A stretch of 64,000 nt of DNA from positions 18,811,447-18,875,446 of the forward strand of contig CAXIPT010000002.1 in the NCBI GenBank assembly GCA_964030475.1, read 5' to 3'. Every line of letters begins with the position of its first letter. Within the stretch, counting starts at the first letter, position 1. Made by a program: the position numbers and the translations under genes. A model generated the notes under the pieces. It was not told the DNA's origin, searched no databases, and worked only from the letters and a program-made list of their open reading frames with translations. Shown here piece after piece: positions 1 through 19,900 of the stretch. The stretch is from Tethya wilhelma. Its lineage: Eukaryota > Porifera > Demospongiae > Tethyida > Tethyidae.

Positions 1-46
<46 letters not shown>
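1..46. repeat. (AC)n microsatellite at window edge
   Basis: Uninterrupted AC dinucleotide tract running into the left window edge, so its full length is unknown. Confidence 0.95.
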
Positions 47-47
<1 letters not shown>

Positions 48-762
48 AATGAAAAAACTAACAGCTCAACAACAACAGCTTGACAGATTTCAATCATCAA
101 ACTCGTGCTTGCACACAAAAACTATAACATCCCTCAGCATGTGTACATAGCTTACCCATCAGGAAATAAAGCCAACATTTGATCAATACCTCTCTCATGT
201 ACATACATACATGCACACACAATTAGTGGGCAGTGGGAACTCATCACAATGCCAAACAGGAAGAAGGCCATGCTCTCATTTCCACCTCGCTGGAAGCTTC
301 TTGGCTTTCAAGATGGGATAAATAAACAACCTATACCAGTATCATTCACGACAACAAGCATTCCATGTTCAGTATGTGAGAGGACAATGCGAACGTTCAA
401 AATTTCTTTTGATGGCCAACAACCAGTGAAAGATTACAGTTACTGCTTTCAAGTTAAAAGCATGCAAAGATGCATTAGCTCTCCTTGTAACAAAGCTGAT
501 CTTATAAATAAATTACCAAAAATTGCTTATATACTTGGGACTCGACAATAATTATTTGATTAGTTACAACACAAATTAGTTTAATGTGCTCTCTGTGTCC
601 ATTAAATGTACTGCAGTTGTACAGTCAGCTATGCTGTAATATTTATTTTATTAACTGCTTAATGCAATCCTTCTGTATATAGATAAGTAATTACGGTACC
701 AGTGATACAACATAGCTTAGAATGGTAATGACACACACACCTGTCCTGTCCTGTCCTGTACG

Positions 763-823
<61 letters not shown>

Positions 824-1851
824 ACGAGTATCTAGGGAACATAACTGCTATACACCTCCTAGAGAAAGAAAGTGTAGTGGCTATATATATACATTGTGAG
901 CATCCAACTCCAGGGCAGTGGGAAAACAATAATTATTTTGGTTTGCAACCAGCTGACCACATTGGTGGTTTGACACCCAAAAACCACAAAAGCCAATAGT
1001 ATAGCAAAGAGACAGATATTATATGAACGCTGACACTTTAGGAAGAGATGTACCTGTTGCTATGTTTACGATACTTCACATAAACTACAAGTATGGTATT
1101 TCAACACCACATTCTCTGTGTGTCAACTGTCTAAAGAAGAACCCCTCAGCTGAAAAGCTAACTTTTGATACAAGCACCACTTTTTAATACTTAGTCCTTT
1201 TAAGTATATAATATTATATAGAAGAAGGGAAGGTTTATCACATAATATATGCATAAGTGATGTACTACTGAAGAGTTTATTTAGCATGCCAAGTGGGGAA
1301 CAATATATTTATTATGCCAGTCAATAGCCCATGCAAGTACATACAGTTCAGGAATACTAAAAATTTCTGTTAATATGAAGCAACAGAAGAGTATTAAAAT
1401 ATCTATTGTACCAAGTACACAGAACTCACATTTTCAAAGATAGAGCCTAAGTTGGCTGTCACCACAAAAAGCCTGTTTAAGGCAAATTGAAGTGCCATTC
1501 TTGACATTTAGTGAAGTGAAATGGCTCGACTCAGTTCTGCACTGATTTTTCTTCGTACTAGAGACTCATAAACAGTGGTATGAAGTGGAGAACATGTGTG
1601 AAAGTCCACTTTTGAGCTCCTTTTTCATTCGAAAATGGCAATATTCATTGCCCGCTTCCTGTTTGTGTGTGAGGGAGTCCCGGATAATTAACTCGTGCTG
1701 CCCCGCCTTGATCCGGATATTTTGATCCGCGGATCTTGTACATCTAGCCGGCTATCCTGCAAGTGCGGCGTGCGCAACAGGAACTTGAGCAAATAGACTG
1801 CTACACACTTTACCAATAAAATAGGAGGTTTTAGTTGGAAGTCAGTGGAAA
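47..1851. other. Upstream non-coding region of the first RTK
   Basis: No gene recognised. It holds a short CTGTC repeat (about 741-759) and a long (AC)n tract (about 767-821). A 100-codon open frame at 249-551 (+) has no recognisable domain and no splice context, and is not called. The promoter of the RTK starting at 1852 should lie at the right end; a locally GC-richer stretch around 1670-1790 is the likeliest core promoter area, but no TATA box is evident. Confidence 0.6.
767..821. repeat. (AC)n microsatellite
   Basis: Long AC repeat with a few leading ACGC units, preceded by about four CTGTC units. It creates a spurious Cys-Val open frame on the minus strand. Confidence 0.95.
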
Positions 1852-4800
1852 ATGATGTCTTCGTTGAAGCTAGAGATTCTTGTTATTGTGTGTTTCTTCT
1901 TAAAGCTAGCATGCTCCCAATCTGCGCAAGAGATTGCAAACAGTGTGGTAGGAGGACACTGCAGAGCTAGTGATACTGTTTACAGACATTTCTATTTGAC
2001 CAAACGTGAAGAAGAAGCTCCAGATTATGCTTATCCCTGTAAGTTGCTTATCACTGTTGGTGAGTTATGAAAGATTGCAGTGTAGATACCTACCTGAAAA
2101 TTAGATAGAATTGTAATGTTATAAAAGATTAGTTCTCTATCTTCACAGTTGTAGATAATTTTCCATACAAAAGCATGTCCAAAAATACCAAGGCTGACAT
2201 TATGAAATTATTAATTGCACAAATTTATTGCATTATTGTTGAATATTAGATGATCATACAAATTGCTGATCAGTATAGTCTTGGTATTATAGAATATGAT
2301 TTAGTATTCTAGCTCTATAGAAGGAGAAACTGTATAACTTACTACTAACCATTAGAGGTGTAAACTATTGGCCTGAGCTTCTCTCAGAACTTACGTAAAG
2401 AATGAAATAGGTTTCAAATCAGGTCCTCTCCTTCTCCTTCTTTACTGCATGGCGCAAGTCAGCTTGCTAACCGAGGCTCGCTCATGAGAAAACCTATAGA
2501 TCTGGCTGCCTGTCAGTGGTCACCCACAAGATGTACCCATGAATGGGATAAAACCTGCTAACAAACTCTTGCTTCATCCTGTGTGGTTCAGTGTGCAGGA
2601 AAAGTGCATTGCGTTTATGGTTATCTGTTTACTGTCTTTTTTTGTGCTATTTTCTAGTAATTGTGTGCATGTAAGTATAAATTTTATTTATTTTGTGCCC
2701 ATTTTTGTTCTTTTACTCCTCTGTGTATTAAACTCTACTATTATCGTTTTCTCAGCAACTATGCAAGAAGATGTACCAAGTAGCCAGTGGCCGACTGATT
2801 CACCAAAAGAAACCTTTATCTGCTTTTATGGCAGTGACCTTTTTGCTGATATAAGTGGTCATTTCACTGACATCATGGAAGATTTCTTTACCTGGTGAGT
2901 AATCATACTCGATACAATCACATCACCTGGTGCTGTACCCATGTGACCACTAAATCTATGTGATTTGTTTGTGGCAAAAGCACAGCTGTCACCAGGAAAC
3001 AACCCTTATGGTAGTATGTGTCATCATGCAAACTTGGAGAGGCTGCTGCATACGATAATGCATGCATGTATGTATTAAAATTTAATCATGGTGTCATATC
3101 TTAGACTTTTGGTGACCAGGTAATGTTATATACTTTGTCTCTTTGTTTAAAAAAAATCTAGGTGTGTGTATGTCTACAGTAGAGAGTATAATCTCTATGG
3201 CTGTATCAACAGTACCGATAAATGGGGCAGCGATGATTTTGTCAAACTAGGTTTCTTAGATCTCATGAACTTACAGAAACCACCTCATCAGTTCACACTT
3301 GACAAAGGTACATGCATGACATGCAGCTATATGGTACACAGTCATGCATAGTTATCTCTTCTTCCTTGCGTACAGGAAACTTGGTGTTTGATTTACCAGA
3401 TTACTCTTTATATCATGTCCTCCATGACTCTCTCATTTCCTGCCGAGTAAACTGGCCCTGGAAGAATGGAATAGTTGGAGTCTATAAAAAATTAACCATC
3501 AAAGATGTTCGTAAGTATTGATGCATATAATTATGTGAACCCTGGTAGCTACCCGGCATACCAGAAATAATTGCATATAGACTATCCCTTCTTGGTCTTC
3601 TTATAGTCTGTGACTATAGTACATTGAGAAACAATTCTCCCTCTCTCGGTGTAATTGAATGCAGCTGCATGTGTCATGAGATTGTACGTATGTGAGCATG
3701 TATATGTACCATGCATGCGACTATTGCTATGTGTTGACTGTGATTCCAGGCTCTATTATGCTTAGTTAGCTATGCAATGCTAGGTGCTATTGATGTTGTA
3801 AAAGGAGTTATTATTCAAGTACATTGATTGAATTGTTGTAAGCTTAGCTTAATCATGTCCACATACATGTGTCTGGATCACAAGTAATGACCAGCCTCTG
3901 ATGTGTTACAATACTATTTGATAGAAATTCTCCATCTCATTTTAGCTGGTCGGATAGACTCCAGTCAAATAGCAGTATCAGATCAGAATGATGCTTTCTT
4001 GGTGGTAGGTGATGAAAAGATGCTTACTTGCACTGTATATGGTGGTAAGTTGTTGCATAGTGCATGACATTGTACATAATTGAGTTTCGCTGTCAAGCTA
4101 TTTTGAGAAACCATAGCTTTGTAGATGCACAAAATAATTTATGTGCACATGTTTTACAGCTTATAGTTTAACATATGCTGCTCAATTTTCAAGGAACTTA
4201 ACTTTCACATTTTTTGCAGATCAAACATCATCCACAAAAATTGCTTAACCATTTGATCTAAACTTATTCAATGCAATAGCACTATCTATGAAGTACTTAA
4301 AATTTACGTGTATATCTGTAGGTGATCTTATCGCATATAGCTATACCTGGTCTCATGAAAATCAGACTGTGAGCAAGTACAGGATTTATGACAACTGCAC
4401 CATATTTGACAATGGAGTCAACCCCCTTTGCTCTGATGTACCACCAGTTTGCTACACTCAAAAAGCTGTGGATGATGGTATGTTTATATGGGTACATGGC
4501 AGCAGCATTACCATAATAATTATTATATGTCATAATATAATTTTATGTTGCTCATCCCATTAATAGGACTCTTCACAGGATGTTTTTCAGAAAAGAGTGA
4601 TAGAGTGCAGAAAGGAATTACGATTCTTGATCTTTTCTTCTCCTCTCCCTCCATTAATGATATTGGTGAGTACACTTGCTCAGTGTCCACCTTTGAGCCT
4701 TCAGGCAACATCTTTTCAAGCAAACCCATGCTCATTGCTGTTGGTAAGTGAAGGAGATCTAACTTGTACAGTGACAGTCTTTTCATGTCGCATGCAATAA

Positions 4801-7800
4801 TAATGAGAATTGACAGCAATGACAACTTGGACAAGTGTGGCTGCATAACTATTGCGTATTATCTTCTCTTTCCAGTTTTTGGTCAGTTCCCATCTAACAG
4901 GAGTCAAGAGGTTTCAACCCACTCTTCCTCCAGCTATATCTGTGAAGTGAAGGCTCCTGCAAACTCTACAGTCTACTGGAACTTTGGCCACACCAACAAA
5001 GCCATCATGTCCTTTGATGTATCTGGGTCACAGGACTATGTTGGTGGTGGAACTGGAAATGACAGTGAACCTGTCGTCCTCTTCAAAGAGACAAGATTAG
5101 ACGACTTCTATTCACTGTTCAACTTGGAGCTGATGGTAAGCAGTTTGCATGAGGATGGAGGTCTGTCTATATTATTATAGCTCAGAGATACATTGCTATA
5201 ATGCTTGAAGGCCAGAAGCCTTAATTCATGTCTTGCAGTGAAGAGGAGGGTCTTAGAATATTCAAACAATAGGTTGCATCCTAATGGAAATGTACAATGT
5301 ACCTGTCTATAAGGCTTGTTGACCACTAAATTGCTGAGTTATGTTAATATAGCCTTTGTAGTATGTTCCAACTATTCTGCAGCTGTGTTTGTTGGTATAC
5401 ATCAAAGCTACTTTGTCATGGATGTATACTCATACCATAATGTCATTATAGTGGGCATAAACATAATGTTGCTACACTATGATGATAGTCTGACTCTCTT
5501 GAATTCTTTTCAGTTCTCTAATGTGGATGTTGCCTTCAGTGGAAGCTATGCTTGTGTTGTGGAATATACCCTCAACGGAGAGCCTCAAATTTATACAGCT
5601 CAAGTCAGCATGGATGTCAGAGTCATTTTCCCACAAGGCAATTAAAATTAAGATTATTTTCTCATAACTTAGGCATAGTGAACTATAGTATATTAGTATA
5701 GTAAAGTTAGTTAATAAGGCCAGCTCCCGCATTATTTATCAATCATTAATTTTTATGTAACTTATAATCAATCCCTTAAGCATTAAAATAATAATTGTGG
5801 TGAGTAGTGTGCAAAAGTGAGTGTATGAGATGGGATTCTATGGAATTTATAGTCCCTTTAATCTACAACAAACCAATTTGTAGAACTCTTCTACTCAATG
5901 ACCGTACCAAAGGTAGCTTGGTTTGCCGTGGGTGCAGCTCTACTCGTTGTCTTACTGGCTCTAGTGGTGGGTCCTCTCATTTTGGTTGTGGTAGTTAAGT
6001 GTCTGCGAAGGAGGAGACAGAGAAGAGGCTCTCGTCGGAAACCTAAGGTGCTGCTCACAACAGCTTGTAAAAACAAGCTCTACTCACAAGTGAGCATCAC
6101 ATCTCCAGGATTAGATATGGAATTTCCGAGAGAGAATTTAAAACTTCTTGAAGAACTTGGTAATGATTTACTTCGTTTCTTTCGTTCTCACTCTTTTCTT
6201 TACCTGTTTGTTTCTCTGCTGTGTTTGTGCATGCAGGGAGAGGAAAATTTGGCCGAGTCTTACGAGCTAATGCTCATGGCATTGTTCCCAACTTTCCAAA
6301 CTTTAACGTTGTTGCCGTCAAGACAACTATATCTGGTAAGCTAATAATAGTTAATGAGTCCATTCTTTCTCAAAGATACATATGCTGTCAATTTCTACAG
6401 CAATTAGTTTAATTGTTTGGTTGTCTGCTATTTTCTTGGGTGTGTAGATTCATCGATTGTTCAAGCTGAGAAACTGAAGAAAGAGCTGGAGATAATGGTG
6501 GATATCAGTCCCCATGACAACATCTGTAACCTATTAGCTTATTCCATTACACCAGGTATAAAAAAATGACATTATGTGCATCAGTATATACTACATGATA
6601 ATGTGCATGGTGCTTGTGAATCAACACAACGTAGCCAGCAAATTCTTTCCTCCGCTACAATCTTTCTTAGGTGGTCCTCTCTATTTGATTCTGGAATATG
6701 CTTGTCATAGCGACTTGAAAACCTACTTGAACTGTTGTTCTGATGCAGTAGCACAGCACCAACATGGCACAACATCAACACAGAGCGATAGTGGTCAGTA
6801 TAATATACTAAATATAGTGAAGCATCACAAATAAAGGATGATGCACTTGCCGTGTAAAAAAATCAATACCAAAATAAATTGCCCAAATTTTTGTTTGTGT
6901 TTAGGCATTTCAATTCCTGCATTTGATGGTTATGATCATCTTGCGAGCAAGGACAAATCTCTGAATGAGTACATCTCCTTGTACTACAATAGCGATGAGG
7001 CTTTCTATCCTGGCATCTTGAAGGAGGAAGATGTCTGCAACTTTGCTGGACAAATAGCATGTGGATTGGAACACCTTCACGACATGAATGTATGTAGGAA
7101 CATTTAGCTTCTGTGTTTACTATAATCTAACTGCTGCTATATACATACTATCATTACAGATAATCCATTGTGATTTGGCTGCTAGAAATATCCTTATAGC
7201 TGAAGGATTTGTGTTGAAGATCAGTGACTTTGGAATGGCTAGAAAATACTCCCCTGAATACTACAACGAGACCACTCAGGTGTGTAGTAGTAGCACTAAT
7301 ACCTAATAGTCAACACTGAATCCACTGATGAGTGCAAGCTACTATCTCACATGTACCATACAGAGGGAACCAGAGGCAATGGTGGCTGTCAAATGGGCAC
7401 CCCCTGAGGTCATAGAACAAGAACAGTTCTCTCTCAAAAGTGATGTGTAAGTGGATGACATAACATTATTATCAATTGATGCGCACTATAGCCTATTAGA
7501 CTGGACACAAGTTCAACATAATTATTTTCTCAATAATTTTATTTTAGGTGGTCATTTGCAGTTGTTGTCTGGGAAATAGCCACCTATGGTAAGTATCACT
7601 CATTGTAATGGCTGTAAACAGAAGGAAAACTCCAACTTATTACATGCTATGCTTGCAGGCTCTCTTCCATTTGCTGATTTCAAGATAGGATTGACGTTAG
7701 ACGGTTTTATTAATCATTTATACAGAGGAAATAATTTGGAAAAGCCAGACGTACTCAGTGACCATGTGTAAGTTAACATATGTACAGCATACCTTCGAGC

Positions 7801-8027
7801 ATTCTTACGTATCTAAATATGTCTCTGTAGCTATGATAAGATGTGCAGCTGCTGGGCTTTGGACCCAGAATCGAGACCTCCTGCTAAAGCTCTGGTGGAG
7901 TTCTTCACTCCAACTGACCCTGATGGATCTGTCGATGTACGTGTTTATATGTCGCCTTAGTAACAGTATTAAGTTCATTGTGCACATTTATTTGCAGGAC
8001 TTTCAAGCTGATCTTGGCTTAGTCTGA
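1852..8027 (+). CDS. Receptor tyrosine kinase, 20 exons, Ig-like ectodomain
   Basis: Single-pass cell-surface receptor expected to bind a ligand outside and phosphorylate tyrosines inside. Exons: 1852-2038, 2756-2894, 3162-3307, 3376-3510, 3946-4044, 4322-4477, 4567-4743, 4876-5135, 5514-5637, 5884-6159, 6237-6335, 6448-6555, 6671-6793, 6905-7089, 7160-7279, 7364-7446, 7548-7588, 7659-7767, 7831-7936, 7998-8027. All phases close, giving 900 residues. The N-terminus is a hydrophobic signal peptide (LVIVCFFLKLACS). The ectodomain has Ig-like 'DIGEYTC' and 'SGSYAC' signatures. The transmembrane helix is about residues 485-513, followed by a basic stop-transfer (CLRRRRQRR). Kinase: GRGKFGRV loop (567-574), VAVK lysine K595, a kinase insert, HCDLAARN (741-748) and DFG (761-763). 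The usual HRD Arg is Cys, and APE is PPE. The ninth intron appears to use a GC donor. The split kinase resembles FGFR/PDGFR/VEGFR classes, but orthology to any one is not established. Confidence 0.93.
5638..5883 (+). other. Probable GC-AG intron in the first RTK
   Basis: The upstream frame (Ig-like exon from 5514) and the transmembrane exon join in frame only if the donor is AAG|GCAATT at 5638 and the acceptor is TTTGTAG ending at 5883. The two GT choices in the right area (5616, 5622) leave phase 0, whereas the next exon needs phase 1. Confidence 0.6.
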
Positions 8028-8093
8028 TCAAGTCACTTGCTATATATACTTGTATGATTGACAATTAAACTGCCACACTTAATAATTTATCGT

Positions 8094-8099
8094 AATAAA
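8094..8099 (+). terminator. Poly(A) signal of the first RTK
   Basis: AATAAA about 70 bp after the stop codon of the plus-strand RTK. The convergent RTK ends only ~270 bp past this RTK's stop codon, so the two 3' UTRs are probably adjacent or overlapping. Confidence 0.6.
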
Positions 8100-8295
8100 T
8101 TTTACAAAAACAGACGACAAAGGAACAGATATTTTTTTATGATTGCTTGTACAAAAATAATATTATATGTGATCAAGATTATTTCTTGTGTGTGCCAAAA
8201 CAATTGTCAAACGTTGCATGAATGAAGTGAGTCAAGAATTCAAACTGCAGTTTCCTGTAAAGCAAATTAAAAAGAACTTTTACAAGTGTCGACCT

Positions 8296-16562
<8,267 letters not shown>

Positions 16563-16979
16563 GTTCAGTGTAGCTGCCGTAAGCCTCCTTGAAAACAAAG
16601 ATTTTCCCCCTATGACATTATTTTCCACACTTTATTGATATGAACTCGTAGAAACTTGAAAGACAGGAAATAGGATAATGAACTTTATAATTGAGGTCAA
16701 AGTTCAACGATTACTAGAAAAATACAATGTCATTTCATCTGATGACGTAAACTCACAGTGTGAATGTGGTTTTGCAGAAAGCTAGAGCTGTTGCTCGATG
16801 AAGGAAAAAGGTATGCAAAAGTTTAATATTAATGGTTTATTAACACACTAGTTAGTCAATTTGGTGTCCAAAATCCCCTGGGCCCAGGCTTGGTGGACTG
16901 CACTTCTAATTAGTCCCCACCAAATTTATTCTGGACACTCAATTTTATGGCTGCATCTCTTCTCTCTCCTCAATATTAG
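16563..16979. promoter_or_regulatory. Divergent (head-to-head) promoter region, RTK / GPAT
   Basis: 417-bp intergenic space between the start of the minus-strand RTK and the start of the plus-strand GPAT, so it must carry both promoters unless 5' UTR introns extend further. A CRE-like TGACGTAA lies at 16743-16750. No TATA box is obvious for either gene. Confidence 0.5.
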
Positions 16980-19900
16980 ATGGTGTGGGATTTCCTGCTG
17001 CGTCTGATACTCACTCTATGGGGCTTTCTCGTCATCTACAATGTCACCTCGGCTCTGTTTGGATTCTGTTTTGTTCGTCGACTTTATGTTCATATCCTTA
17101 GGAAAATATATGGGGTGTGTGCATACAGTATAATGATAGATGTACCAGAACTTCTCCAATGGTTATGCTCTATCTATAGAGTGGGTGCAATCTATGTCTT
17201 AAGAACCTGAATACCAGTATTTTAAACTTTTTTTTGCCATATTAAAGTAAATACTGTATAGCGGGGAATTTTCGTGGGGGAAAATTTTTGCGTTTTCGTC
17301 TTGAATAGAAATTCGCGGGGAAAATTTTCGTGGATTGCGTCTCAACTATACGTGACGACCACATACCTTACAAATTTCGTGGGGGAAAATTTTCGCGGAA
17401 AGCTGCCAAACAGCGAAATTCGCAAAAATTTTCCCCGACGAAAATTTCCTGCTATACGGTAACAGCTGCCCACTCGACAATGTGTTTGGTTCAAGCCTAG
17501 AAAGTCCATCCTTTCTACTGATTTTGTTGTGTATTCGCAAATTTTACCATTTCCCATTTCTCTGAATCACTCTGTACATTTGCCATATGAAAGTGCTGTA
17601 CCTGCATCCACTCTATGCCTGTTCCATTTTGATGCTTAAGATACAACCTCTGTAGTAGCTGTTTACTTGTGTGTGGATGTGTGTGCATGGATCAAAGTCT
17701 TGCTTCTCATTTTGCAGTCAGTTGGGATAAAGATGAAGACATCAGGCCTTCCACCAGACAAGCAGAAAAGTCAGTTTTGTTTCCCCGGGCTAGATTAACT
17801 CATTACTATAATGTATAAATACATCTGGTAACCTTATATATGACATCCTTGTTGATGTACTGTAGAACCACTTAAGAATTAAGTAGATGAACAAGGTTAA
17901 GTTACAAGTTAGCAAACACTTAAGTTCTTTGCTATCAATGACTAGAAGACCAAGTCCTGTTATTCTAGGAACAGTTTTCTTTGCCTGTCATGCTCAAATA
18001 CCTGGGGTTTTTTTCTGGAAGTGACCCACCAGTGGTAGTTTGAACTTAAGAGTATAATAGACTACTAATCTTCCATGGTGAACACACACAATGTCTTATT
18101 GTAGTCTAAGTTTTGTTATGGTTGTGCATTCTTACCCCCTCAGGGACTGATTTTAGTGCTGTTCCTCGTACACGGTCGTTTGGTACCTTCAGACACGAGT
18201 TCAGACTGAAAGATGCTTGTCTCTTCATTTCCGAAGGCTTGGGGGTGAGTGAGGGAGTGAGGGTAATTGATTATAATGGTTCACTTGTCATCCACTGTGA
18301 GCAACTGCACTCAGGAATTTTATTCACTTCACTTCCAGGTCATAGCTGATGATGAGGTTACTAAGAGGTTTTCAACTCAGGGTAAGGATATGATAATTCC
18401 TCTTACTGAAGCATTCTTGAGAGAAATGTGTTCAAAGCTGTCTGTTATTTTTTCCTTAGAAATGTTACCACTAGCTTCCTATTAGCAGTTAATGTATGGA
18501 AACCAAAGAGTGTCCTCCTATCACAGGTTATGCCTGATTGGAGTAAATGTGGAAAATCTGGTGGTTTGTAGTGGTTGCCCACCAAACTGTTTACTGTTGA
18601 TTCAGTTAAAGTTGCCTGCTGTAGCCTCGTTCCCAGGCTCTGCCTGGGAACGAGGCTAGCCTGCTGCACTGTAGAGGTTATGCATGGCACGTGGTCAAAG
18701 GCTGGAAACCGCTACATGTTTGAGGGTATTTTAGCAGCTGCCATTTTATTTTCTCCGTATTGTAAATTTGTTCTGCTGTATTGAAGCAATGGTGAATATC
18801 TGCTTGTTTTTAAAGTGCTTGGACAAAAATACAGCTTCTCTCTTATACTATCCAAATGCTAATCCAGCCCATTTTTGGGTATCTTTGAAAAGTTCTGTTT
18901 GTTTATCTTTTCTCTTTAGAGGTGGAAGAGTGGAACTTCTTGACAAGAACTCAGATGCAAGTGAACCTGGGGTAAGTGTACCTGCTGGTAGATGTTTGAG
19001 GTGCTGGGTTGAAACTTGTGTGCTCTCTCTCTCTCTCTTACTTCTGTTGAACACAGTTTGAGAATGGAGGTTTTGCTGTGGTTATCAGTTGTTTTTCGAT
19101 TTGCAATATTCTTTTTAATAAAGTAAGTGTTATTGTTCAATTATAAAGCAATGATGTTAGTTTAGCTTACTATACTTAAACGTTGAATACCTTTACCAGC
19201 AAAATAGCACCTTAAGAGGTGATTTCCTATTTCAGACTGCCCATAGGCATCACCAGTTTGCTGTGGTTGGTGGGAACTATGGCCATCTTCTCTGTGTTGA
19301 ATCTCTTCTTTCCAGATGCACAGTGAGTAGATATACAATCCTGTATCCTGTATGAACAAGCAGTATTACTGTATATATCACAATGTGGTTTTCAAGCATG
19401 GAGACCACTTACCCATTGAAGACGTACTATTGCTCTTCCCTTCAGGTGGAGACGGAATGCTGAACGCTATTGTTCCATGGTGTGCAGTAGACTCATAGCT
19501 TCTGCTCTCACTACTGTTGTCACTATCTATAATTCGTAAGTTATTGTAGTGATCTCATTTGTGAGTGTGTGAGTGTAAAGTACTATATACAGCATTTCTC
19601 CTCTGTAAATATGGAGTGTTAGAGTTGAAGGGTTATAAATTAAATTGTTAACAGCTTACAACCTTCCATTGTCCTCTGTGTGTAACTATCAAGCCATTGT
19701 TCTCTGCTTGCTTTGTGTCAGCAACAAAAGAACACTAGCTAGCTAGCTAGCTTGTACCTCCACTGGTCCTGTGCCTCTTCAGAGAATCTTTCAACAGTAA
19801 CACTTGGATAGAACTAGAAATGCAAGGCTATCTTATTACAGTGGCATTTGTGCTGATACTTGTGTCTTCTCTGGGAGCAAGCCAAGAATGTCCAAGTAGT

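Noticed and set aside
249..551. 100-codon plus-strand open frame
   Set aside because: No recognisable domain, no splice sites joining it to other exons, and composition typical of the flanking AT-rich DNA.
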